From the NCBI RefSeq assembly GCF_028830055.1, contig NZ_CP101655.1:2188051-2252050 (forward strand): a stretch of 64,000 nt of DNA, read 5' to 3'. Position 1 is the first letter of the stretch. Each line of letters opens with the position of its first letter. The notes beneath the pieces were generated by a model. It did not search any database, was not told the origin of the DNA, and saw only the letters and a list, made by a program, of their open reading frames with translations. Both the position numbers and the translations under genes were made by a program. Below, one piece after another: positions 6,354 to 14,297 of this stretch. The DNA is from Pseudomonas serboccidentalis. Lineage in GTDB: Bacteria; Pseudomonadota; Gammaproteobacteria; Pseudomonadales; Pseudomonadaceae.

Positions 6354-9300
6354 TGGACGCCGTCAGCCGTATCGAGCAGGAACTCGACAGCTTCCCCGAC
6401 ACCCTCAGCCTCTATCGCCAGCAACTTGAGCATTGGTTGAGCCGCACGGCTGATCAGGTCAGCCACGCGGCGGATCTGCCGTCGCTGATGGGCATGGAGC
6501 GGATCATCCGCTTCGGTGATCGCACCACCACCGTCAGCAGCGGCGACAACGCATTCTTCTCCAGCGTCGTGCAGTGCCCGGAAAGCGGGGTGCTGGCGAT
6601 CGAGAGCAAGTTCGAGTCGGTGTATGACATCCCGCTCGGCGACATCGTGGTCGATGTGGTGGCGGTGGAGGGCGCAAAGGTCACGCCGGTCACGCTGGAT
6701 GCGCAGGGTAAAGGCTCATTCACCGGCGAGGCGGGCAAGTTCTACCGGGTACAGGTTCGCAGTGAGGTCACTCCCAAGCAGTTCAACGATCTGTTTGCCG
6801 CTTATGACGGGCTGACGCGTGAGCTCAATGGCTGGCTGCGCAGCGAGTGGCAAGGGTTCAAGCCGCAATGGTCGCAGTCGGTAGCGACGGCGGCGGGCAA
6901 CGGCATGCTCGCCGGGAGTTGGGCGGCGATCGAGGGAGTGTGGGACAGCATCGGGCTGCTGTCGGAAATTCTGCAGGATCCGCGCAAGTTTGCCGAGCGC
7001 TTGGGAAGTGCGGCAGATGATCTGATTGCGCTGGCGCAAACCGCTCCGCAGGTGATGGAGAAGCTGCAACTGCTGGTCAGCGACGAGGCGGCGCTGTGTT
7101 TGCTGCTGCGCACCGCGAGCTTGTGGCTGGAGATGCTGCCACCCAGCGAAATGGCCGGGAAAACCGCTGAAGCGGCGTCGATGATCATCGTGCAACTGTT
7201 GATCGACGTGCTGATCGGCATCGTCCTGACGTTCGTGGGGGCTGGCGCCGGGATTGCCTATCTGACCCTGCGTCTGGCGGACCGCGCAGCCCAATTATTG
7301 TCGATTGTTAAACGATTGGTGAAGGCGATGTTTGGCATCGTCAGCACGTTTATCGAATACGTCGACCGCTACAAAAACGTCGCCGCGCGGGGCATTGCCG
7401 CCGGGGTGAAAAAGGGCCGCATGCAATTGCGCTGGGATGCGAAGCGCAACGCCGCGCTGAAGAAAAACGAACCCCACGACGACTCACCCGATCAAGCAAA
7501 AAACCCCAACGGCGACAGCGCCGATTGCGTGCCGCTGACCTGCACCAACGGCTGCCCGGTGTCGATGGTCACCGGTGAAGAACTGCTGACCCTGACCGAT
7601 GGTTCGCTCGACGGGGTGCTGCCGTTCGAGTTCACCCGCCTGTATCGCACCAGCGCCGTTGAGATCGATGTCGGGCTGGGGTTTGGCTGGAGCCATTCAC
7701 TGGCCCATCGGCTGGTCCTCGATGGCGATGCGGTGGTCTGGGTCGATCACGAGAACCGCCGCACACGGTTTCCCATGCCCAGTGTTCAGCGGCCGGCGAT
7801 TCACAACAGCCTGTCGCGCGCGGCGATTTTTCTCGGGGATGAACCGGAGGAATTGATCCTGGCGCTGGCGGGGAGCGCGGCGCGGTTTTATCACTTTCGC
7901 GCCGGGCGGCTGACGGCGATCAGTGATGCGTATGGCAATCGCCTGCGGGTTGCTCGTGATCATCAGGAGCGCATTGTTCGCTTGGACAATGGTGCGGGTC
8001 GGTCGCTGGGGTTGCGTTACGACCGGGCGCATCTGGTTGCCGTCGACTATCAGTCCTTTGCTTCTGACGGGACTGGCTGGCACACCGAACAGACCCTCGT
8101 CAGCTACCGCTACGACGCCCGTCAACGTCTGCTCGAAGCGACCAATGCCGCCGGTGACAGCGAGCATTACGACTACGACGATCAGCACGTCATCCTGCAG
8201 CGGCAACTGACGGGCGGAGCGAGCTTCTTCTGGGAGTGGGAGCGCGCCGGCAAAGCCGCGCGTTGCGTGCGGCACTGGGCGTCGTTCTCGCAGATGGACA
8301 GCCGTTACGTCTGGGCCGACGACGGCAGTGTGGCGGTGCACTACGTCGACGGCAGCGAAGAAACCTACGTCCACGATGACAGCGCGCGGCTGGTGCGCAA
8401 GGTCGAGGCCGATGGCGGTGAGCACCTCAAGGCCTATGACGATGCCGGACGGCTGATCGCCGAGCAGGATCCGCTGGGGGCGGTCACCGAATACCGCTAC
8501 GACGAAGTCGGACGCTTGGTGGCGCTGCTTCCGCCGGAAGACGAGCCAACGTCCTACGAGTATCGCAACGGTTTCCTGCACAGCCGTTCCCGCGGCGAGG
8601 CGGTCTGGACATTTCGGCGCAACGCCGAGGGGGATGTCACCGAGGCGGTCGATCCCGACGGGCTGGTCACCTATTACTACTACGACACCCGTGGGCAGTT
8701 GCTGTCGATCCGTTACCCGGACAGCAGTCGGCATCAGTTGGTCTGGAACGACCTCGGCCAACTGACCGAAGAAACCCTGCCCGACGGTGGCGCGCGGCGT
8801 TTTTCCTACGACACGCTGGGACGACGGATTACCTCTTGCGACGAACACGGCGCGATGACCCGCCAGCAGTGGGACGCCGTTGGCCGACGGGTCCAGACGA
8901 CGTTGCCCACAGGCGCCACCCGCGCCTACAGCTACGGCGCTTACGGCCAGGTCACTGCCGAGCGCGACGAACTCGGGCGCATCACCCGTTACGAGTATGA
9001 CGACGACCTGCACCTGGTCTCGCGCAAGATCAATCCCGACGGCACCCGGGTGCAGTATCGCTACGACCATGCGCAACTGCTGCTGACAGAAATCGAGAAC
9101 GAGTCCGGGGAAAAGTACCGACTGGACTACACGCCGACCGGACTGATCCGACAGGAAACCGGGTTTGACGGCCGACGCACAGCCTACGCCTATGACCGCA
9201 ACGGGCATCTGCTGGAAAAAACCGAATTCGGGGATGACGGCTCGACGCTGGTCACCGCTTACGCGCGCGATGCCGCCGGGCGCCTGCTGCTGAAAACCCT

Positions 9301-11116
9301 GCCCGACGGGGTTCAGGTGGCTTACCGCTATGACCGCTTAGGCCGATTGACCGGGGTTGATGACGGGCAGAAACATCCACTGGCGTTCGAATACGACCGG
9401 CAGGACCGGTTGATCACCGAACATCAGGGCTGGGGCACGTTGCGGTATGCGTATGACGCCTGCGGCCAGCTCAAACGCCAGCGTCTGCCGGACAACAGCA
9501 AGCTCGACTATCACTACGCCAAGGGCGGCGCGCTGACCGCCATCGACCTTAATGGCGCGCGGCTGACCAGCCACGTCTATCAGTCCGGTCGCGAACAACA
9601 ACGGCAACAAGGCCTGCTGCGCAGCGATTATGCCTACGACGATCAGGGGCGTTTACTCGCTCACGCGGTAGGCCATCAGCACGAAGCGTTGTATCGCCGC
9701 GATTATGCCTACAGCGCCAACGGCAACCTCGAGCACATTGCCGACACCCGCCACGGCCAGCGCACCTACGGCTACGACGCTCTCGACCGGCTGATCCGCG
9801 TGCGCCACTCGCGCGACGAACTGCCGGAATCCTTCGCCCACGACCCGGCCGGCAACCTGCTGATGCAGGATCGGCCCGGCCCCACCCGGATCAAGGGCAA
9901 CCGCCTGCTGATGCAGGGCGACCGTCATTACGACTACGACGCCTTCGGCAACCTGATCCGCGAGCGTCGTGGCCGCGATCAACAGTTGCTCACCGAATAC
10001 CGCTACGACTGCCAACACCGCCTGATCGGCCTGACCCGCCCCGACGGCAACACCGCGTCCTACCAGTACGACGCCTTCGGCCGACGCATCCGCAAAACCG
10101 TCGACGGCCAGAGCACCGAGTTTTTCTGGCAAGGCGACCACCTCGTCGCCGAAAGCAGCCAGAGCCACCACCGCAGCTACGTCTACGAACCCGGCACCTT
10201 TCGCCCGCTGGCGCTGCTCGACGGCAAAGGCCCGAAAAAAGCCTGCCCGTTCTACTACCAGCTCGACCACCTCGGCACCCCGCAGGAACTCACCGACTAC
10301 AGCGGCGAAATCGTCTGGTCGGCGCAATACGACGCCTACGGCAAGGTCTCGGCAATCACCCTGGCCGGCGAAGACTACCTCGACCAGCCGCTGCGTTTTC
10401 AGGGTCAGTATTTCGATGCGGAGAGCGGGCTGCATTACAACCGGCACCGCTATTACGACCCGAGGTTGGGGCGGTATCTGACGCCGGATCCGGTGAAGCT
10501 GGCTGGAGGACTGAACCAATACCAGTACACGCCGAATCCGACGGGGTGGGTGGATCCGTTGGGGTTGAGCTCGAACTGTCCGCCGCCGAACAGGCCGGGC
10601 TGCGAGGTGCCGGGTGGGGCTGGTGGGGCTAAGGTTGATGAAGGAGAACCTGAGCTTCCGAAGCCGAAATTAAGCGCAAGGGAGGCCGCGAAGAAAGAGA
10701 TTGAGAGGTTAAATGACAGTCAGCGGATGCATATGGTTGGTAAGCATGGCCCTGAGCTACCAGATGAAAAATTTAAACAAAGGGCTATTGATGGAACGGA
10801 CCCGATTACGGGTCAACAAAGAAGGGGGCGAAATGCTGGTGAGGGCAACCCGAGCTCCAGATTCTACAGTTGGGAAATCATGCTTGAAGCCTATGTCCTC
10901 GCAACCACTAGGGTTGAACGCGGACTTCCTCGTTACACCGGACAGGATAGGCAGGGCGCCAACGTTGTAAAGATGAGGCTTCCTGACGCAGGGGAAGGTT
11001 ACAAACCAAATAGAAGGGACAAAGAAAATCCTAGATTGATTACCAATATGGGAGGGTTCGAAATGAAGTTTGATCCCATTACAAACGTACCATTTACTCT
11101 TTATCCGACGGAGTGA
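6353..11116 (+). CDS. Rhs polymorphic toxin (type VI secretion-type effector)
   Basis: About 1587 residues. The start is the ATG at 6353 (a GTG at 6347 is also possible). Residues 1-390 form an N-terminal region with a hydrophobic segment near 277-312 but no visible PAAR motif. A DUF6531-like entry follows at about 392 (CVPLTCTNGCPVSMVTGEEL). Dozens of YD repeats (patterns such as YRYDERGRL) run from about 470 to 1320 and build the Rhs cocoon. The core-end motif near 1350-1406 (YYDPRLGRYLTPDP, NPTGWVDPLGL) is where Rhs proteins self-cleave. The last ~180 residues are the toxin tip, visibly more AT-rich than the body, with HMVGKHG and an SSRF block. The activity is not recognised. The immunity gene follows 4 nt downstream. 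No VgrG, PAAR or chaperone gene is adjacent. Confidence 0.9.
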   Translation: MDAVSRIEQELDSFPDTLSLYRQQLEHWLSRTADQVSHAADLPSLMGMERIIRFGDRTTTVSSGDNAFFSSVVQCPESGVLAIESKFESVYDIPLGDIVVDVVAVEGAKVTPVTLDAQGKGSFTGEAGKFYRVQVRSEVTPKQFNDLFAAYDGLTRELNGWLRSEWQGFKPQWSQSVATAAGNGMLAGSWAAIEGVWDSIGLLSEILQDPRKFAERLGSAADDLIALAQTAPQVMEKLQLLVSDEAALCLLLRTASLWLEMLPPSEMAGKTAEAASMIIVQLLIDVLIGIVLTFVGAGAGIAYLTLRLADRAAQLLSIVKRLVKAMFGIVSTFIEYVDRYKNVAARGIAAGVKKGRMQLRWDAKRNAALKKNEPHDDSPDQAKNPNGDSADCVPLTCTNGCPVSMVTGEELLTLTDGSLDGVLPFEFTRLYRTSAVEIDVGLGFGWSHSLAHRLVLDGDAVVWVDHENRRTRFPMPSVQRPAIHNSLSRAAIFLGDEPEELILALAGSAARFYHFRAGRLTAISDAYGNRLRVARDHQERIVRLDNGAGRSLGLRYDRAHLVAVDYQSFASDGTGWHTEQTLVSYRYDARQRLLEATNAAGDSEHYDYDDQHVILQRQLTGGASFFWEWERAGKAARCVRHWASFSQMDSRYVWADDGSVAVHYVDGSEETYVHDDSARLVRKVEADGGEHLKAYDDAGRLIAEQDPLGAVTEYRYDEVGRLVALLPPEDEPTSYEYRNGFLHSRSRGEAVWTFRRNAEGDVTEAVDPDGLVTYYYYDTRGQLLSIRYPDSSRHQLVWNDLGQLTEETLPDGGARRFSYDTLGRRITSCDEHGAMTRQQWDAVGRRVQTTLPTGATRAYSYGAYGQVTAERDELGRITRYEYDDDLHLVSRKINPDGTRVQYRYDHAQLLLTEIENESGEKYRLDYTPTGLIRQETGFDGRRTAYAYDRNGHLLEKTEFGDDGSTLVTAYARDAAGRLLLKTLPDGVQVAYRYDRLGRLTGVDDGQKHPLAFEYDRQDRLITEHQGWGTLRYAYDACGQLKRQRLPDNSKLDYHYAKGGALTAIDLNGARLTSHVYQSGREQQRQQGLLRSDYAYDDQGRLLAHAVGHQHEALYRRDYAYSANGNLEHIADTRHGQRTYGYDALDRLIRVRHSRDELPESFAHDPAGNLLMQDRPGPTRIKGNRLLMQGDRHYDYDAFGNLIRERRGRDQQLLTEYRYDCQHRLIGLTRPDGNTASYQYDAFGRRIRKTVDGQSTEFFWQGDHLVAESSQSHHRSYVYEPGTFRPLALLDGKGPKKACPFYYQLDHLGTPQELTDYSGEIVWSAQYDAYGKVSAITLAGEDYLDQPLRFQGQYFDAESGLHYNRHRYYDPRLGRYLTPDPVKLAGGLNQYQYTPNPTGWVDPLGLSSNCPPPNRPGCEVPGGAGGAKVDEGEPELPKPKLSAREAAKKEIERLNDSQRMHMVGKHGPELPDEKFKQRAIDGTDPITGQQRRGRNAGEGNPSSRFYSWEIMLEAYVLATTRVERGLPRYTGQDRQGANVVKMRLPDAGEGYKPNRRDKENPRLITNMGGFEMKFDPITNVPFTLYPTE

Positions 11117-11120
11117 CTTT

Positions 11121-11531
11121 ATGTATATAGATCCTGAAACATCGAAGCCTTATCTACCGAGCCCCGCATATTTTTTGTGTTGTTTTGATGTTTATGATCG
11201 TGAAGAAACTCTGGGGGATGAGCTTGAGCAATATAACCCGAATATCGCGGTAGATAGGGAGGTGCTTATTCTAAAATATTGCATGCCTATGAAGCGGTCG
11301 TATCGGCAGAAATTTTTACTTGTAGGATGTCTGAAGTCTGCGTTGCAAGACGAGAGATACGATTTTAAATCCCTTTTCCAATATGATCCTGAAGCTTGTT
11401 CTTCATTTCCGGATGGTTGGGATGAGATGGTCGATTCAAGGGTTTTTTTTGAAGATATATATCGAATAGCTATGGTTGAGTGGGGGGCAGAATTAAAGAA
11501 GGCTAGCTTGGAAGACCAAGCTACGTGGTGA
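11121..11531 (+). CDS. Putative immunity protein for the Rhs toxin tip
   Basis: A 136-residue soluble acidic protein that starts at the ATG 4 nt after the rhs stop, with GGAG as ribosome site inside the rhs end. The DNA is AT-rich like the toxin tip. It contains the block FDVYDREETLGDEL, then YDP, GWDEM and FFEDIY, and ends EDQATW. The second small gene at 11864 shares every one of these blocks. The position directly after an Rhs C-terminus is the standard place for the cognate immunity gene, so the role is well supported by context although the family is not recognised. Confidence 0.7.
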   Translation: MYIDPETSKPYLPSPAYFLCCFDVYDREETLGDELEQYNPNIAVDREVLILKYCMPMKRSYRQKFLLVGCLKSALQDERYDFKSLFQYDPEACSSFPDGWDEMVDSRVFFEDIYRIAMVEWGAELKKASLEDQATW

Positions 11532-11576
11532 ATGCGTTTAGTGAATTATGATGTTGTTGTGGAGTGGTGATGGAAA

Positions 11577-11864
11577 ATGTTTAGAGGCGTTTATAGTTCA
11601 CGGTTTGTAACCCATCGAGCGCAGTTGAATGCTTATAACGAAGCGATGACAAGAGAGACAAGGAAGATGTCGCGATTTACGGGCGAGGACAGTATGGGTA
11701 ATTTGGTTGTGAGAATGGCTGCCGAAAATGTGGGGCAAGGATACGAACCTAACCCATTAGATCCCTCAGAACCCCGCTTCATTCAAAAGATGAATGGGTT
11801 TGAAATGAAATTTGACTTTGAAACGTTGCAGCCCTTCGCTCTGTATCCGGTGGAGAGTGTTTGA
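11577..11864 (+). pseudogene. Truncated orphan Rhs C-terminal toxin fragment
   Basis: A 95-residue frame. From its SSRF motif to its end it aligns without gaps to the last 87 residues of the rhs toxin tip; by hand about 43 of 87 positions are identical, including the block GFEMKFD and the end FALYPVE against FTLYPTE. The half of the domain that carries HMVGKHG is absent, and the 45 bases upstream are too short to hold it. It is thus a displaced, 5'-truncated former toxin tip, probably inactive, or a donor for recombination with rhs. Its TGA overlaps the next ATG (TGATG). Confidence 0.75.
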
Positions 11865-12280
11865 TGTTGATGCATCCCTATCTTGACATTCCATACAGCC
11901 CTCAGTTGAAGCACTTTCTTGGAGGGTTCGATATATACGATCGCGAGGAGACGCTGGGTGCGGAGTTGGCGAAATACGATCCTGAGTGTCCTTCAGATAG
12001 AGCAGACCTAATTTCTAAGTTTATTGTGAGAAGATTTTCGGGCTTGACTCATCGGCACAAGTTTGTCTTGTTTTTCGTATTGGGTGAGGCTCTGGATGAC
12101 GATACGAGTAAGCTCTCTGAGGTCTTTAAACATGATCCTTTCTCTCATTCATTGCTTCCAGTTGGCTGGAACGAAATGAAAGATCCGAGAAGTTTTTTTG
12201 AGCACGTGTACTCTATCCTGTCCGAAGTCTGGATTGATGAGTTATACCGCGCCAGTCAGGAAGATTGCTCAACGTGGTAG
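11864..12280 (+). CDS. Second putative immunity protein, paralogue of 11121-11531
   Basis: A 138-residue soluble protein whose ATG overlaps the stop of the orphan toxin fragment. It shares FDIYDREETLGAEL, HDP, GWNEM, FFEHVY and the C-terminal EDCSTW with the first immunity gene, and the lengths differ by two residues. It presumably neutralised the toxin variant of which only the fragment remains. It may still protect against kin that carry that variant. The DNA is AT-rich, which supports acquisition together with the fragment. Confidence 0.7.
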   Translation: MLMHPYLDIPYSPQLKHFLGGFDIYDREETLGAELAKYDPECPSDRADLISKFIVRRFSGLTHRHKFVLFFVLGEALDDDTSKLSEVFKHDPFSHSLLPVGWNEMKDPRSFFEHVYSILSEVWIDELYRASQEDCSTW

Positions 12281-12327
12281 GCGGGGCGGCACTAGAAGCT
12301 GAATCTAGGGTGACTTTACTGACCCCT

Positions 12328-12352
12328 TCGCGAGCAAGCCCCCTCCCACAGG
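12328..12352. repeat. Single REP arm (CTTCGCGAGCAAGC type)
   Basis: A lone copy of the family CTTCGCGAGCAAGCCCCCTC ending in CCCACAGG. Paired relatives lie at 47964-48029. It marks the boundary between the rhs island and the conserved EAL gene. Confidence 0.6.
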
Positions 12353-12372
12353 GATTTGTGTCGTCTTAGGCC

Positions 12373-14163
12373 TCAGCGTTGACCGATTAGTTGCGGTGGA
12401 TGAAGGTCGGCGGCAGTGAGGCTATCAATCACATGCACGCTATACCCCGGAACATTCTTCGCATGATGTTTCGCCTGCGAAGCCATCTCCGCGAGTTGGC
12501 TTGCATCCAGTTCGGCGCAGGACTGCGGGTGCAGATGTACCACGCCGATCGATAGCGACAGCAACGGAAACTCCTGCCGCACGCCCTGACGGTTCGGCGC
12601 AATGAAGCAGCCCGCCTCCAGGTGTTCCGGGCGATAGAAGCGCCGGCATTGGCTCTGGAAGTCGTCGAGCAGTTGGTTGAGGCGTTTGCGCCAGTCTTCC
12701 GGGCCGAGGACGAGGAGGAAGTCGTCGCCGCCGATGTGGCCGACGAAGTCGCGGGACGGGTCGACGCGTTCGTTGAGGCATTGCGCCAGGCACAGCAGGA
12801 CTTCGTCGCCCCGGCCGTAGCCGTATATGTCGTTGAAGGGTTTGAAGCTGTCGATGTCGACGTAGCAGATGATTGATTCGCGGCCCTGTTGCAGCAGGCG
12901 GGTCAGGCATTGCTGGATCGGCACGTTGCCGGGCAGCAGGGTCAGCGGGTTGGCGTAGCGGGCCTGCTGGATTTTCAGTTCGGTGATCAGTTTGAGTACG
13001 TCGATCACCCGGCCCAGACCGAGATAACCACCGTTGAGGGTGATGATGAAGTCTTCTTCGATGCGTTGCCGCGCGCGGCTGGTGATCAGGCGGCTGACCT
13101 GTTGCAGCGACTGGCTCATCTCCACGGCGAGGAAATCGTCGTTCATCAGGCGGCTGATCGGTTTACGCGCAAACAGGTCGGTGGCGAACGGTTTGAGCAG
13201 CGCGTCGGACAGCGAATGGCGGTGGACGATGCCGCACGGCTGGCCTTGTTCGTCGAGCACGGCCAGCGAGTTCAGATTGGCCTGGCGGCGGAAGGCCTCC
13301 AGCACCGTGGCGGTCGGTGTATCGCGATGCACGGCCGGATGGTCGTTGAGCAGGGCGCTGAGGTCGCTGCCTTCGTCATTCAGCGCCACGGCGCTGCTGT
13401 CGTGTTTGGGCATCAAGGCCCGGGCATCGCGCGGCGGATGTTCTTGCGGACGACCGAGCAAGTAACCTTGCACCAGATCGACGCCCATTTCGGTCAGCAC
13501 CGCCAGCTCCTCCGGTAACTCGATCCCCTCGGCAATCACCTGCGCCCGTGAGGCTTTGGCGATTTGCAGGATCGAGCCGACGAACTCGCGTTTCAGCGCA
13601 TCCTGATGAATGCCGTCGATGAAATGGCGGTCGATCTTCACGTAATCCGGACGCAACTCGGACCACAGACGCAGGCTTGAATAACCGGCGCCCAAGTCAT
13701 CCAGCGCAATCGAAAAACCCATCGCCCGGTAGTGATGCAGGGCGGTTTGCAGCAACTGGAAATCGTCGATTGGGGTCTGTTCGGTGAGTTCGATCACCAC
13801 CTGGCTCGGCGGAATGCCGAAGTCCTGCAGCAATTGCAGGGTTCGTCCCGGCTGGTGCGCGGCTTCGAGCAGGGATTCCGGGGAGACGTTGAGGAACAGC
13901 TTGCCCGGCAGTTGCTGCTCGTTGAACCGGCGGCAGGCCGATTGGCGGCAGGCGATCTCCAGTTCGCTCAAGCGTCCGGCCTGACGGGCTACGGCGAACA
14001 GGGCGATAGGCGAGTGCAGAGGGCTGTTGGATGGGCCACGGGTGAGGGCTTCGTAGCCGAGGATGCGGCGCTCGGAGAGACAGATGATCGGCTGGAACAG
14101 ACTGTGCAAACCGCTTTGAGTCAGGATCGAGCTCAAGGCACTCAGCTGTTCGGTCGTGGTCAT
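12373..14163 (-). CDS. EAL-CBS-GGDEF cyclic-di-GMP protein
   Basis: A 596-residue cytoplasmic protein. An N-terminal EAL domain (residues ~15-255) keeps YEALTR, FLNVSPE, VIELTEQ, ALDDLGAGYSS, VKIDR and VIAEGIE, so c-di-GMP phosphodiesterase activity looks possible. A CBS pair follows (~265-385, HPAVHRDTPTATVLEAF, then PISRLMNDDFLAVE). A C-terminal GGDEF domain (~400-580) has GGDDF at the signature, with Asp in place of Glu. The same architecture lies next to prc in P. aeruginosa (from memory, PA3258). The gene follows a strong terminator of the upstream prc, so it has its own promoter. Confidence 0.92.
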   Translation of the reverse strand: MTTTEQLSALSSILTQSGLHSLFQPIICLSERRILGYEALTRGPSNSPLHSPIALFAVARQAGRLSELEIACRQSACRRFNEQQLPGKLFLNVSPESLLEAAHQPGRTLQLLQDFGIPPSQVVIELTEQTPIDDFQLLQTALHHYRAMGFSIALDDLGAGYSSLRLWSELRPDYVKIDRHFIDGIHQDALKREFVGSILQIAKASRAQVIAEGIELPEELAVLTEMGVDLVQGYLLGRPQEHPPRDARALMPKHDSSAVALNDEGSDLSALLNDHPAVHRDTPTATVLEAFRRQANLNSLAVLDEQGQPCGIVHRHSLSDALLKPFATDLFARKPISRLMNDDFLAVEMSQSLQQVSRLITSRARQRIEEDFIITLNGGYLGLGRVIDVLKLITELKIQQARYANPLTLLPGNVPIQQCLTRLLQQGRESIICYVDIDSFKPFNDIYGYGRGDEVLLCLAQCLNERVDPSRDFVGHIGGDDFLLVLGPEDWRKRLNQLLDDFQSQCRRFYRPEHLEAGCFIAPNRQGVRQEFPLLSLSIGVVHLHPQSCAELDASQLAEMASQAKHHAKNVPGYSVHVIDSLTAADLHPPQLIGQR

Positions 14164-14183
14164 GGCAATCTCTGGCGATAAAA

Positions 14184-14230
14184 AAAGGACTGGGAGCGCT
14201 CTCGATGAAGAGAGGCGCTCCCAGTCCTTT
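14184..14230 (-). terminator. Strong terminator of prc
   Basis: The arms at 14184-14199 and 14215-14230 are exact inverted copies, and TCTC/GAGA inside adds to the stem. Read leftwards it ends in seven T residues, so it terminates prc. A second small hairpin (TGACGCTCC / GGAGCGTCA, 14259-14278) sits between it and the prc stop. Confidence 0.88.
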
Positions 14231-14297
14231 ATTTCACGACAGAATGATGACTGTTTGATGACGCTCCGAGGAGCGTCAGCACTAAATTGCCATCATC

